Source: Cervus elaphus
Taxonomy: Eukaryota; Chordata; Mammalia; Artiodactyla; Cervidae
DNA: 64,000 nucleotides
Assembly (NCBI RefSeq): GCF_910594005.1
Contig: NC_057848.1
Location: 131,698,155-131,762,154 of the forward strand
Direction of reading: 5' to 3'
Shown: in pieces, positions 11,538 through 21,727 of the stretch
How positions within the stretch are numbered: position 1 is the first letter of the stretch
Layout: every line of letters starts with the position of its first letter
Notes under the pieces: generated by a model
What the model was told of the DNA's origin: nothing
Seen by the model: only the letters and a program-made list of their open reading frames with translations
Database searches by the model: none
Translations under genes and position numbers: made by a program

Positions 11538-12941
11538 ATGTTGAGGTAGGTTCCTTCTATTCCCATTTTTTGAAGAGTTTTAATCATAAATGGGTTCTGA
11601 ATTTTGTCAAATGATTTTTCTGCATCTATTGAGATTATCATATGGTTTTTATCTTTTAATTTTTTAACATGGTGTATCACATTGATTGATTTGCATATAT
11701 TGAAGAATCCTTGCATTCCTGGAATAAACCCAACTTGATCATGGTGTATGAGCTTTTCAATGTGTTGCAGAATTCTGTTTGCTAAAATTTTGTTGAGGAC
11801 TTTTGCATCTGTGTTCATCAGTGATATTGGCCTGTAGTTTTCTTTTTTTGTGCTGTCTTTGTCTGGTTTTGGTGTCAGAGTGATGGTGGCCTCATAGAAT
11901 GTATTCCTTCCTCTGCAACTTTTTGAAAGAGTTTTAGAAAGATAGGCATTAGCTCTTCTCTAAATGTTGGATAGAATTCTCCTGTGAAGCCATCTGGTCC
12001 TGGGCTTTTGTTTTTTGGGAGTTTTTTGATCACAGCTTCAATTTCAGTGCTTGTAATTGGGTTGTTCATAATTATTTCTTCCTGGTTCGGTCTTGGAAGG
12101 TTGAATTTTTCTAAGAATCTGTCCATTTCTTCCAGGTTATCCATTTTATTGCCATACAGTTGTTCACAATAGTTTCTTATAATCCTTTGTATTTCTGCAT
12201 TGTCTGTTGTAACCTCTCCTTTTTCATTTCTAATTTTGTTGATTTGATTCATCTCTCTTTTGTTCTTGATGAGTCTGACTAAAGGCTTATCAATTTTGTT
12301 TATCTTCTCAAAGAACCAGCTTTTAGTTTTATTAATCTTTACTATTGTTTCTTTCATTTCTTTTTCATTTATTTCCACTCAGATCTTTATGATTTCTTTC
12401 CTTCTGCTAATTTTGGCTTCTGTTTTTCTTTTTCTAGTTGTTTTAGGTGCAAAGCAAGGTTGTCTATTCAATGTTTTTTTTTGTTTGTTTGTTTGTTTCT
12501 TGAGGTAAGATTGTATTGCTATAAACTTCCCTGTTAGAACTGCTTTTGCTGCATCTCATAGGTTTTGAGTTGTTGTGTTTTCATTGTCATTTGTTTCAAG
12601 AAATTTTTTGATTTCCCTTTTTATTTCTTCAGTGACCTGTTGGTTTTTTAGAAACGTGTTGTTTAACTCCATCTGTTTGTGTTCCTTACAGTTTTTTTCT
12701 TGTTATTCATATCTAGTCTCATAGCATTGTGGTCGAAGAAGATGCTTGATATGATTACAATTTTCTTAAATTGATTACTGAGGTTTGATTTGTGACCCAG
12801 GATATGGTCTATCCTGGAGAATGTTCCATGTGTACTTGAGAAGAAGGTGTGTTCTGCATTTGGATGGAATGTCCTGAAGATATCAATGAGCTCCATCTCA
12901 TCTAATGTATCATTTATGACTTGTGTTTCCTTATAATTTTC
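11538..12941 (-). mobile_element. L1 LINE segment B: RT N-terminal part and endonuclease C-terminal part of ORF2
   Basis: Minus-strand frames give the L1 RT core (HDQVGFIPGMQGFFNI and MIISIDAEKSFDKIQNPF at 11507-11818), the upstream linker (LPKNKSPGPDGFTGEFY at 11875-12378) and the end of the AP-endonuclease domain at 12663-12896, with SRIDHILG and the metal/catalytic DHNAM box still readable. The frames are separate because of shifts and stops. The segment joins A across the BovB and C across the LTR. Confidence 0.92.
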
Positions 12942-13436
12942 TGCTGGTCCTTTAATGGACTGGAACCTGGTGGTCCAGAGTCGACGATGAGAAAGTGAAA
13001 GAAGGAAAGAGGCTAATATTCCCTGGGTTATGCAGCCGGCTTTCGAGTTTCAGGGAGTCAGCCAGAAATAGAGAGATAAAGAGAAAGAGAGGAAAAGAAA
13101 GAAAGAAAGACACGGGACCAAATCTCTGATGGAGCAAAGGTGTTTTAATCAACATGGTGTGGGCATGTATACTGTCTTACAAGGTAGTTATTCTCAGCAA
13201 AGATAAAGATTAAAATTCCAGACTTAAAAAACACAAAGCGATCCCTATTAAAGAGAGAAGAGGGTACTTATCACCATAATGAGAAACTAACAAAGGAAAT
13301 GCCTGGATTCCTCAGCCCCAGGAAAGGCATGCCTCTCCTCTTAATTCCTGAATATTCAGCAATTAATAAGGGCCAAAGGTTTCCTGACAGAGCCAAAACA
13401 GCACACAGGAAGCCTCCTGTTAAATGCTTCCTGATG
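12942..13436 (-). mobile_element. Solo LTR of an endogenous retrovirus (ERVK/class II-like)
   Basis: A 495-bp block unrelated to L1 interrupts an otherwise continuous L1 endonuclease sequence. Exact 6-bp duplications ATTTTC (12936-12941 and 13437-13442) flank it, the size typical of class II retroviruses. Read on the minus strand its last bases are CA, as an LTR should end, and it carries an internal AT-rich polyadenylation-like stretch followed by a pyrimidine-rich U5-like tail. The other end reads CA where TG is expected, implying two transitions. No internal gag, pol or env is present, so the provirus collapsed to one LTR. The class is inferred from duplication length and general look, not from a database match. 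Confidence 0.75.
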
Positions 13437-13870
13437 ATTTTCTGTTTTGATGATCTCTCCATTGGTGTGAGTGGGATGTTAAAGTCTCTGACTATTATTG
13501 TGTGACTGTCAATTTCTCCTTTTATGTCTGTTAGTGTTTGTCTTATGCATTGAGGTGCTCCTATGTTGGATGTGTAGATATTTGCAATTGTTATGCCTTC
13601 CTCTTGGATTGGTCCCTTGATCATTATGTGGTGTCCATCCTTATCTCTTGTAATCTTCTTTATTTCAAGGTCTATTTTGTCTGATATGAGGATTGCTACT
13701 CCAGCTTTCTTTCACTTCCCATTTGCATGGAATATTTTTTCGATCCTCTTACTTTCAGTCTATATGTGTCTTCAAGTCTGAAGTGGGTTTCTTGTAGACT
13801 GCATATGTATGGGTCTTGTTTTTGTATCCATTCAGCCAGTCTGTGTCTTTTGGTTGGAGCATTTAATCCA
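13437..13870 (-). mobile_element. L1 LINE segment C: endonuclease N-terminal part of ORF2
   Basis: The minus strand encodes the first half of the L1 AP-endonuclease: an ANIYTSNIGAPQ block and DFNIPLTPM, the D-x-N catalytic region that reads GDFN in active elements and RDFN here. Near 13800 the QETHF and TYRLKVRG region is readable. It continues into segment D across the BovB insertion; ATTTAATCCA (13861-13870) is that insertion's target duplication. Confidence 0.9.
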
Positions 13871-15087
13871 GTTCAAGTCAGTTCAGTCACTCAGTTGTGT
13901 CTGATTCTTTGTGACCCCATGGACTGCAGCATGCCAGGCCTCCCTGTCCATCACCAACTCCTGGAGTTTACTTAAACTCATGTCCATTGAGTCGGTGATG
14001 CCATCCAACCATCTCATCCTCTGTTGTCCCCCTTTCCTCCCACCTTCAATCTTTCCCAGCATCAGGGTCTTTTCCAATGAGTCAGTTCTTCACATCAGGT
14101 GGCCAAAGTATTGGAATTTCAGCTTCAGCATCAGTCCTTCCAATGAATATTCAGGACTGATTTCCTTTAGGAAGGACTGGTTGGATCTCCTTGCTGTCCA
14201 AGGGACTCTCAAAAGTCTTCTCCAACACCACAGTTCAAAAGCATCAATTCTTCAGTGCTCAGGTTTCTTTATAGTCCAACTTTCATATCCAGACATGACT
14301 ACTGGAAAAACCATAGCTTTGACTAAACGGACCTTTGTTGGCAAAGTAATGTCTCTGCTTTTAAATAAGCTGTCTAGGTTGGTCATAACTTTTCTTCCAA
14401 GGAGCAAGTGTCTTTTAATTTCATGGCTGCAATCACCGTCTGCAGTGATTTTGGAGCCCCCCAAAATAAAGTCTGTTACTGTCTCCACTGTTTTCCCATC
14501 TAGTTGCCATGAAGTGATGGGATCAGATGCCATGATCTTAGTTTCTGAATGTTGAGTTTTAAGCCAACTTTTCCACTTTCCCTTTTCACTTTCATCAAGA
14601 TGCTCTTTAATTCTACTTCGCTCTCTGCCATAAGTGTGGTGTCATCTGCACATCTGAAGTTATTGGTATTTCTCCTGGTGATCTTGATTCTAGCTTGTGC
14701 TTCATCCAGTCCAGCATTTCTCATGATGTTCTCTGCATACAAGCTGAATAAGCAGGGTGACAATGTACAGTCTTGATGTACTCCTTTCCCGCTTTGGAAC
14801 CAGTCTGTTGTTTCATGTCCAGTTCTAACTGTTGCTTCTTGACCTGCATACAGATTTCTCAGGAAGCAGGTCCAGGGGTCTGGTATTCCCATCTCTTGAA
14901 GAATTTTCCACGGTTTGTTGTGATCCACACAGTCAAAGGCTTTGGCATAGTCAATAAAGCAGAAATAGATGTTTTTTTGGAACTCTCTTGGTTTTTCAAT
15001 GATCCAGCAGATGTTGGCAATTTGATCTCTGGTTCCTCTGCTTTTTCTAAATCCAGCTTGTACATCTGGAAGTTCACAGTTCATGTA
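13871..15087 (-). mobile_element. BovB LINE, 5'-truncated, inserted in L1 ORF2
   Basis: 1.2 kb of BovB in the same orientation as its L1 host. Its 3' tail (antisense GTTCAAGTCAGTTCAGTCAC) is at 13871 and its truncated 5' end at 15087. Duplications ATTTAATCCA (13861-13870) and ATTTAATGCA (15088-15097) differ at one base. It holds the RT from the DVQAGFRK box to the C-terminus, with frameshifts near 14560 and about 14250. Confidence 0.94.
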
Positions 15088-15141
15088 ATTTAATGCATTT
15101 ACATTTAAAGTAATTATTGATATATATGTTCCTATTGCCAT
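14503..15141 (-). pseudogene. Chimeric open frame: L1 ORF2 start fused in frame to BovB RT
   Basis: The ATG at 15139-15141 is the natural L1 ORF2 start (MAIGTYISIITLNVN). After codon 18 (ends at 15088) the BovB insertion continues in the same frame for 195 codons, giving a 213-aa frame of L1 endonuclease N-terminus plus BovB RT. The BovB part has DVQAGFRK, the FIDYAKAFDCVDHNK box and a catalytic motif changed from YADD to CADD. It ends at a stop after a one-base deletion near 14560. There is no complete endonuclease or RT domain, so I expect no enzyme activity. Confidence 0.85.
15088..15141 (-). pseudogene. L1 ORF2 start codon and first 18 codons
   Basis: The start is set by the match to the L1 ORF2 N-terminus and by its position just after the ORF1 end. 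The rest of ORF2 resumes beyond the BovB at 13870 and runs down to 8932 with two more interruptions, internal stops and a missing C-terminal third. Confidence 0.85.
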
Positions 15142-15149
15142 TTTCTTAA

Positions 15150-16170
15150 TTGTTTGGGGTTGATTTTGTAGATCTTTTTTCTTGTCTTGTATTTCTTGAC
15201 TATATAAGTCCCTTTAGCATTTGTTGTAAAGCTGGTTTGGTGGTACTGAATTCTCTTAACTTTTGCTTTTCTGAGAAGCTTTTTTTTTTTTTTTTTCTCT
15301 GAGAAGCTTTTTATTTCTCCATAAATTTTGAATGAGATCCTTGCTGGGTACAGTAATCTTGGTTGTAGGTTTTTCCCTTTCAGTAGTTTAAATATATTCT
15401 GCCATTGCCTTCTGGCCTGCAGAGTTTCTGCTGAAAGATCAGCTGTTAAGCATACTGCATTTAAGATTCTTTCTTTGTGTTTAGTTTTTGTTAGCTTGAT
15501 TAGTATGTGTCTTGAAGTGTTTCTCCTTGGGTTTATCCTGTATGGGATTCTTTGTGCCTCTTGGACTTGATCGACTCTTTCCTTTTACATGTTGGGGAAA
15601 TTTTTAACTATAATCTCTTCAAATTTTTTCTCATACCCTTTCTTTTTCTCTTCTTCTGGGACCCCTATAATTTGAATGTTGGTGCATTTGATATTGTCCC
15701 AGAGGTCTCTAAGACTATCCTCAGTTCTTTTCATTCTTTTTACTTTATTCCACTCTTCAGAAGTTATTTCCACCATTTTATCTTCCAGCTCACTGATTTG
15801 TTCTTATGCTTCAGATATTCTGTTATTGATTCCTTCTAGAGTATTTTTAATTTCAGTAATTGTTTTGTTTGTCTCTGTATGTTTATTCTTCTAGGTCTTT
15901 ATTAATTGATTCTTGCATTTTCTCCATTTTGTTTTCAAGGTTTTTGTTCATCTTTACTATCATTATTCTGAATTATTTTTCAGGTAATTTGCCTATTTCC
16001 TCTTCAGCTACTTGGACTTCTGTGTTTCTATTTTGTTCCTTCATTTGTGTAGTATTTTTCTTCCTTTTCATTATTTTTTTTAAACTTATTGTGCTTGAGG
16101 TCTCCTTTTCCCAGGATTCAAGGTTGAATTCTTTCTTCCTTTTAGTTTCTGCCCTCCTAAGTTTGGTCCA
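15150..16170 (-). pseudogene. L1 ORF1 (RNA-binding protein), degraded
   Basis: The minus-strand frame at 15585-15776 has the L1 ORF1p signature EDSLRDLWDNIKCTNIQIIG followed by VPEEEKKK, the start of the RRM region. The C-terminal part toward 15150 reads basic (KAKVKRIQYHQ, YKTRKKIYKINPKQ), and the N-terminal part near 16000-16170 is K/E-rich, as in the coiled-coil half. In L1 this protein trimerises and coats L1 RNA. Several stops and shifts make this copy non-functional. Confidence 0.8.
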
Positions 16171-16626
16171 GTGGTTTGTGTAAGCTTCCTATAGGGTGAG
16201 ATTTCTGCTTAGTTTTTGTTTGTTTGTTTTGCCTCTGATGGGCAAGGCTGAGTGAGGTGGTAATCCTATCTGCTGATGATTGGGTTTGTATTTTGTTTTG
16301 TTTGTTGTTTAGATGAGGCATCCTGCACAGGGTGCTACTGGTGGTTGGGTGATGCTGGGTCTTGTATTCAAGTGGTTTCCTTTGTGTGAGTTCTCACTCT
16401 TTGATACTCCCTAGGGTTAGTTCTCTGGTAGTCTAGGGTCTTGGAGTCAGTGCTCCCACTCCAAAGACTCAGGACTTGATCTCTGGTCAGGAACGAAGAT
16501 TCTACAAGTGGTTTGTTATGGCATTAAGTGAGATTAAAACAAATATCCAAAAATGAGAAGCCAAAGATGAACCCTAGACAAATGGCAGTTACAAAATCAG
16601 GCAAATAATAATTAAAAAAATGGAAT

Positions 16627-16672
16627 ACACACACACACACACGCACACACACACACACATATATACACCCAT
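16627..16672. repeat. (AC)n/(AT)n microsatellite in L1 5' region
   Basis: An AC dinucleotide run with one GC interruption, ending in ATATATAC. Confidence 0.9.
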
Positions 16673-17811
16673 GAGCAAAGTGAAAACAGTCCAGCAAAAA
16701 TAAAGTACAGTAGATTGACCTGGCAAACAAAGGAAATCAAAAATTATATTTACCAGTTAAGAACAAAACTAACTAAAGCAAAAACTGGAAAACAAAACTA
16801 AAGCAAGGTGCCAAATGGGGAATAAAGCAATGAAAACAAAACTAACAAATATGTTGAGAGGAAAGAAAGAAAAGAAAGAATAGATATGCAAAGTTAAATA
16901 GAGGTAGATGAAGATATATATACATTAAAGATTAACTGCAAGGGGGAAAGAACAGTAGGAAAAGCAAACAAAGAAATAAATGTAGAAAAAATAACAATAG
17001 GTTTAAAAAATTAAAAATTAAAATTAAAGAAAGAGAAAAGAAAAAAGAGCAAAACTCCACAGAACTGTAAAAGCCCAATGTAGAGGTAGAGGTTTATAAA
17101 TACAATAAAAAATGTGACTGAGGAAAAAAAAAGCTCAAAAGCTTAATTAGATTTCATAGTGCCAATAAAATCGACAACCACAACAGGAGGCAGGCGGGGA
17201 GGGAAAAAATCCAAAAGAATCTACAGATCAAATCAAAACATAAGAATAATAAATGTTTTTCTTGAGTCACTGCTGTCCACGTCCTTCCTTCGCTGAGAAT
17301 CACAGTCTACTTCACCTCCCTAGGATGCCCTCCAACACTGTGCTGATCTCTGGACCTGCTGTGGGGGCAGCCCAGATTCTAATCTGTTCCTACTCCTGTG
17401 TGATCTTGCCTCCAGTGTCCACAGCTATCAGAACTAGTGCATTTTCTTTTATGGGAGCTCTCAGTGATCTTTTATATATTCCATAGACACAGAGTCTGGT
17501 TAGTTGATCGTGTGGATTTAATCTGCAGCTTGTACAGCTTGTGAGAAGGTTTTGAGTCTTTTTTCTCAGCCACTCTGCCCCTGGGTTTCAATTGTGGTTT
17601 TATTTCTGCCTCTGGATATGGGTCGTCCACTGGAGTTTGCTCCAGAGGTTGCCCTGGAGGACTCGGGTTTGCTCCTGTGAGGGCCAGGTGTGGAGGTCTT
17701 GCAGCTGCTTGGGTCGCAGGGGTTCTGGTGGCACCAGGTACTCAGCAGAGTTGGCAGCTAGGGCAGCAGGAAATACAGTGCTCTAGATGGGTATAGAAAC
17801 CAATATTGGCC

Positions 17812-17928
17812 AATACGCTCCAGTATTCTTGCCTGGAGAACCCCCTCTCACTGACAGAGAAGCCTGGAAGGCCACAGTCTATAGGGTTGCAAAGTTTCAG
17901 ACACTACCGAAGCGACCCTGCACACATA
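17812..17928 (+). mobile_element. Bov-A-like monomer inside the L1 5' region
   Basis: CTCCAGTATTCTTGCCTGGA, then a diverged middle, then GTTGCAAAGTTTCAGACACT. It is a diverged Bov-A in the orientation opposite to the L1. Possible duplications (TAGATG at both edges) are too short to prove a separate insertion, so it could be part of this L1 subfamily's 5' region. Confidence 0.7.
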
Positions 17929-18983
17929 GATGCAAGACGTTTTTTGCCTCTGGCAGCTCTGCCCCAGTGAGAGTTGAGCGTGAAGGTGGTGCAGCTGCTT
18001 GGCTGGCAGGGACCCTGGTGGTGCCAAGTGTGCAGCGACACAGACTGCCTCTGCCGCAGGAATTATGGCCCTATCAGAGTCTTTTTTTCCAGCTTCTTGT
18101 AGCCTCAGAAGGCCTCTTTGGCCAGTCTTTCTCCATAGCTCTGCCTGTTCAGGCACTTAGAGAGCTCCCTTGCCTGGGGTCCTTCTCTGTTGTTCCTCAC
18201 GTGAGGCACATAGAGGGACCCCCTTGGCTGGAGTCCTACTCTGTAGATAGGTGCATCAGGCACTTAAAGGGGCACCCTGAGTGGGGTCCTACTCTGTAGT
18301 TCTACTCTGTAGGTCCTGTTCTATAGTTCAGTGCATCAGGTGTTTGGTGGGTCAGCCTCTCTATTGTTCAGCTGCTGATGCTGGAGTGTGGGGAGAGAGA
18401 GGCTATGGTAACGGCTCCACCCCCTACGCATGACTCAGCAGTATCGCCTTGCTTCCCTGGCTGCCCGGCTTTCCTCCACAGGCATTTCCCACCACAATCC
18501 ATCTCCCCGCAGTCAACAGCAGCCCTCACACTGGGATTGCTCCATAATCCCTAAACTCCAGCTCCCAGTCACTGCGCCTCCCAGGGGACTAGCATCCCTG
18601 TCTGGGGTATGTATGGCTGTGGCAAGGACTGTCTGATTCTCATTCCATTTAGGCTGCCACAGATCAGCTGTTTCGGTCTTAAATATTTCTCCTCTGACTC
18701 AGACAATTGCCCCAATGTGGGGATTGGACCCCTGCTTCAGTTGCCCCACCCACCAAGGGCAGGTCCAGTCCTACTAACACTCCTGTTTCCCCCCCTAGTT
18801 CCTTCATCCTACTGAGTTTTGCAAGGATCTATATATTCTTTTCCTCTGGTCAGGTCCTCCTGTCTGCCCTCAGCTGGTGTTCTGTATGCACTTCTGTGTC
18901 TGAAGGTGTATTCCTGATATATCTGTGGAGAGAGATATACTCCATGTCCACCCTCCACCATCTGGTTCTCCTCCAGCATTCTT

Positions 18984-19067
18984 TTCTTTAAAAAATTATT
19001 TATTTATTTGGCTGCACCAGGTCTTAGTTGCAGCATGAAGGATCTTCAAATCCCACATGCTGTACAT
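18984..19067 (-). mobile_element. CHR-type SINE 3' fragment at the L1 5' edge
   Basis: Antisense CHR tail: A/T-rich TTATTTATTTATTTGGCTGC, then ACCAGGTCTTAGTTGCAGCA. Exact duplications AGCATTCTT (18975-18983 and 19068-19076) show it is its own insertion, truncated at its 5' end. Confidence 0.85.
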
Positions 19068-19076
19068 AGCATTCTT

Positions 19077-21520
19077 CAGCTAGGTGTTTATGGCTAGGTG
19101 AAAACGTCTTGGTTCTGGTTAAATCAATTGACAGTAAATATAGAGAACAATTTATCGGTATTGGTTATGAGCCAAGAAACAAATATTCAGCTAACTACTG
19201 AACATGCTGCTTCCTCCTTTCTTGCAACCTCTCTGTGAGCCACAGTCTGTGAATAATTCTCCATTTTGCAGAAGAGAAAATTATGGCGCAGAAAAAGCAC
19301 AGAACTGGTCCCCTAGTTATAGAGCTTATAAGTGAAGGATCTGAGTTCATACCAGGGAATCTCAGTTGAAGGCCACAGTATACAACCCCATGGAAATGCT
19401 AGATCGCTACGGAAATGATTTGTGATCAAAATGATCAAGTCAATGAACACATTTCAGACCACCGATTATTTCTGTGACTCTATGAATTGCTTAGCTCTGT
19501 TTCAGAGGAAGCAGCTAGATGATGGTAGTTCAAGGTTCATCCCTCAGTCTTTCTCTCCCTTCCTCCCTGCTTCAATCAGTAAATAAGCACGTGTTAAGCC
19601 TCTTCTTCTTTGCAAGATACTGTACTGAACTCCAAAGGTTTAAAGATGAAGGGGGATCAGGTCCTCTCTCAAGGAGCTCCCAGAGCAGTAAACAGACTCT
19701 TAAAACAGAATGTTGCCTCAGTAGGAACCCTAGGGTTGTAGGAAGGGAACCTCACCTGGTTTTGGGGTGGGGAGCCAAGCAAGATTTCTACAGTAACCTG
19801 AAGAATGAGTACTAGGGCTGCAGATGGACAGAGAAAAGTGTCTGATGTAGAGGAGCCAGTGTGAGCAAAAACTCCGAGGACCATTCTGGCATTTTTCTTC
19901 TGAAATGGAGATAAATCAATTTCATCTCACTCAGAGGAGTGCCCCTGTCAAGCAGAGATCTTGGGGTTGGAACAGGGTCTTGGAGTGTGGGGGGGGTCAT
20001 ACTCTGGTGTCTTGGAGCCAGCTCCACATTCCTTCCCATCTCTGCATTGAGTGAGGTCGGGTTGATAGGTTGAAACTGATTATGGTAGAAGTGTTGATGC
20101 TATGAAAATTGTTAGCCACTACAGATCAGGAAGTTTTTATTTCCTGGAGATCTGGTTGTGAAACATGTACCAGCACACCACTAGGCAGTGGTCCCAGAGA
20201 CTATCCTCATGCAGAGATGTCTGTGATGCAGCTTTAATTCTGCTTTTCACCTGGATCCAAACATATTTTTCTTGATCTTCTGCATCTCCCACAGGCAGCT
20301 GCTCTTGAGCTGAAAGTCAGATGGAGATGAGTAAGAGGGTCATGCAGAGCAAGCCTTGCAATGGTTTCATCACCCTGGTCTCCTTTTGACTGCAGAGCTC
20401 TCCACATTCACACATGCTAACATCCTGTAAATTTTCCCACATTTTGCAGCTTTGAAAGCGAAACATATGTTAAAAAAAAATAAACTGACACTGTTTTCCT
20501 CGGATATTAATGCTCATTAACACACACCTAGACTCCCACAGCTTCATTTTCACACCTCTAATTTGATTTACATGAATAACTAAGTCTTGGCTTCTATCAG
20601 CTTGGAGTGATCCAGAAGAAACTTAATATTTCACTTTAAGAAGCAGATTGCTGCTACACAGATATCAGCAGCCTGCACCAAATATTATCAGAGATGAGTA
20701 ATACTTTCAAAATCTACCTTGCCACGCTGACCCAGTTTCCATGGCAAAGCTCACATGGCTATGATCGTATATGAAATAAGGAATAGACCAGAGGTCCACT
20801 AGGTCAAGCGTATGACACTTTGTCATTTTCAGTCATCTGACCTCCCTATTTTCCCCTCTCTCTTTATTGATCTGGCACTGATTTATATGCCCAGAGCAGA
20901 CTGGGCAAATTCCCTCATGTCCTGTGGATGGTGTCTCTCTCTGTCCATGGAAAGAAAGGTAGCCAAGAGAGATCAACTCATATTGACATGATGAGCAGGT
21001 TAGAATGGGACTGGCTCCATCTGAGAGGCAGAGGAGAGAACTCCATCCACATCACCGCATGCTGGGAGTTTATTTTTCAAATTCAATGCAAATAAGCATC
21101 TTCAAATATCTCCATATGCTTTTTCCACAGGAAGAGAAGATTTTTGTCCTGGAATTCATACCAAATGTTGTAGAGAATTGCATGAATATATATCTACATC
21201 ATTTATTTCTGCAGATTTAGACACTTTGATAGACAGGCACTAAAAACATATCTCAAAACTAGTTGAAAGGGAGAAGGCTGTCCCCTTCTAAGAGCTCATC
21301 AAGGAATGAGAATGTGAAACAGAGAGAACTTATTGGATTACAAATCAACTTGGTTGGATAAGATGCCCTCCCCCAGTCTACTGTTTTTGCTCTAATTAAA
21401 TATTGTCTGCAATCAAAAGTCACTATTAAAACCTACAGAGTTCATGTTAATAATAATTTTAAAACTAGGATTTTTTTAAAAAATAAAATATTTTAAAGTT
21501 TCCATAAATCCTCTTTCCAA
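19077..21520. other. Mostly unique sequence; possible MIR trace
   Basis: A stretch near 19255-19345 (CCATTTTGCAGAAGAGAAAA and following) resembles antisense MIR but is too diverged to call firmly. The rest shows no repeat or exon. The block at 20400-20780 is free of repeats. Confidence 0.4.
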
Positions 21521-21525
21521 AAATG

Positions 21526-21727
21526 CCAGTTGGTGGTTCAGTGGTAAAGAACCCGCCTGCCGATGCAGGAGACGTGGGTTTGATCCCTGGTTTGGGAAGA
21601 TCCCCTGGAGGAGAGCATGGCAGCCCACTCCAGTATTTCTGCCTGAAAAATTCCATGGACAGAGGAGCCTGGTGGGCTACAGTCCATGGGGTTACAACGA
21701 ACTGGACACAACTTAGTGACTAAACTA
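21526..21727 (+). mobile_element. Bov-tA SINE, full length
   Basis: Head GTTGGTGGTTCAGTGGTAAA, B box GGGTTTGATCCC and a BovB tail ending near GGACACAACTTAGTGACTAA. Several substitutions in the tail suggest moderate age. Confidence 0.92.

Larger units (their letters stand above)
16171..18974 (-). mobile_element. L1 5' region (putative 5' UTR)
   Basis: About 2.8 kb directly upstream of ORF1 on the minus strand with no unrelated boundary until 18974. It holds an A-rich part with an (AC)n run, then GC-richer sequence up to an end reading TGGAGGAGAACCAGATGG on the minus strand. Position and continuity suggest the long promoter-bearing 5' UTR of a ruminant L1. I cannot confirm the subfamily or the exact 5' end. 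A Bov-A-like block lies inside it. Confidence 0.6.

Noticed and set aside
13911..14555. 214-aa plus-strand frame
   Set aside because: Antisense shadow of the minus-strand BovB RT; the same sequence type recurs antisense to every BovB copy.
17787..18299. 170-aa plus-strand open frame
   Set aside because: It is antisense to the L1 5' region and begins in a Bov-A-like block; no protein family signature.
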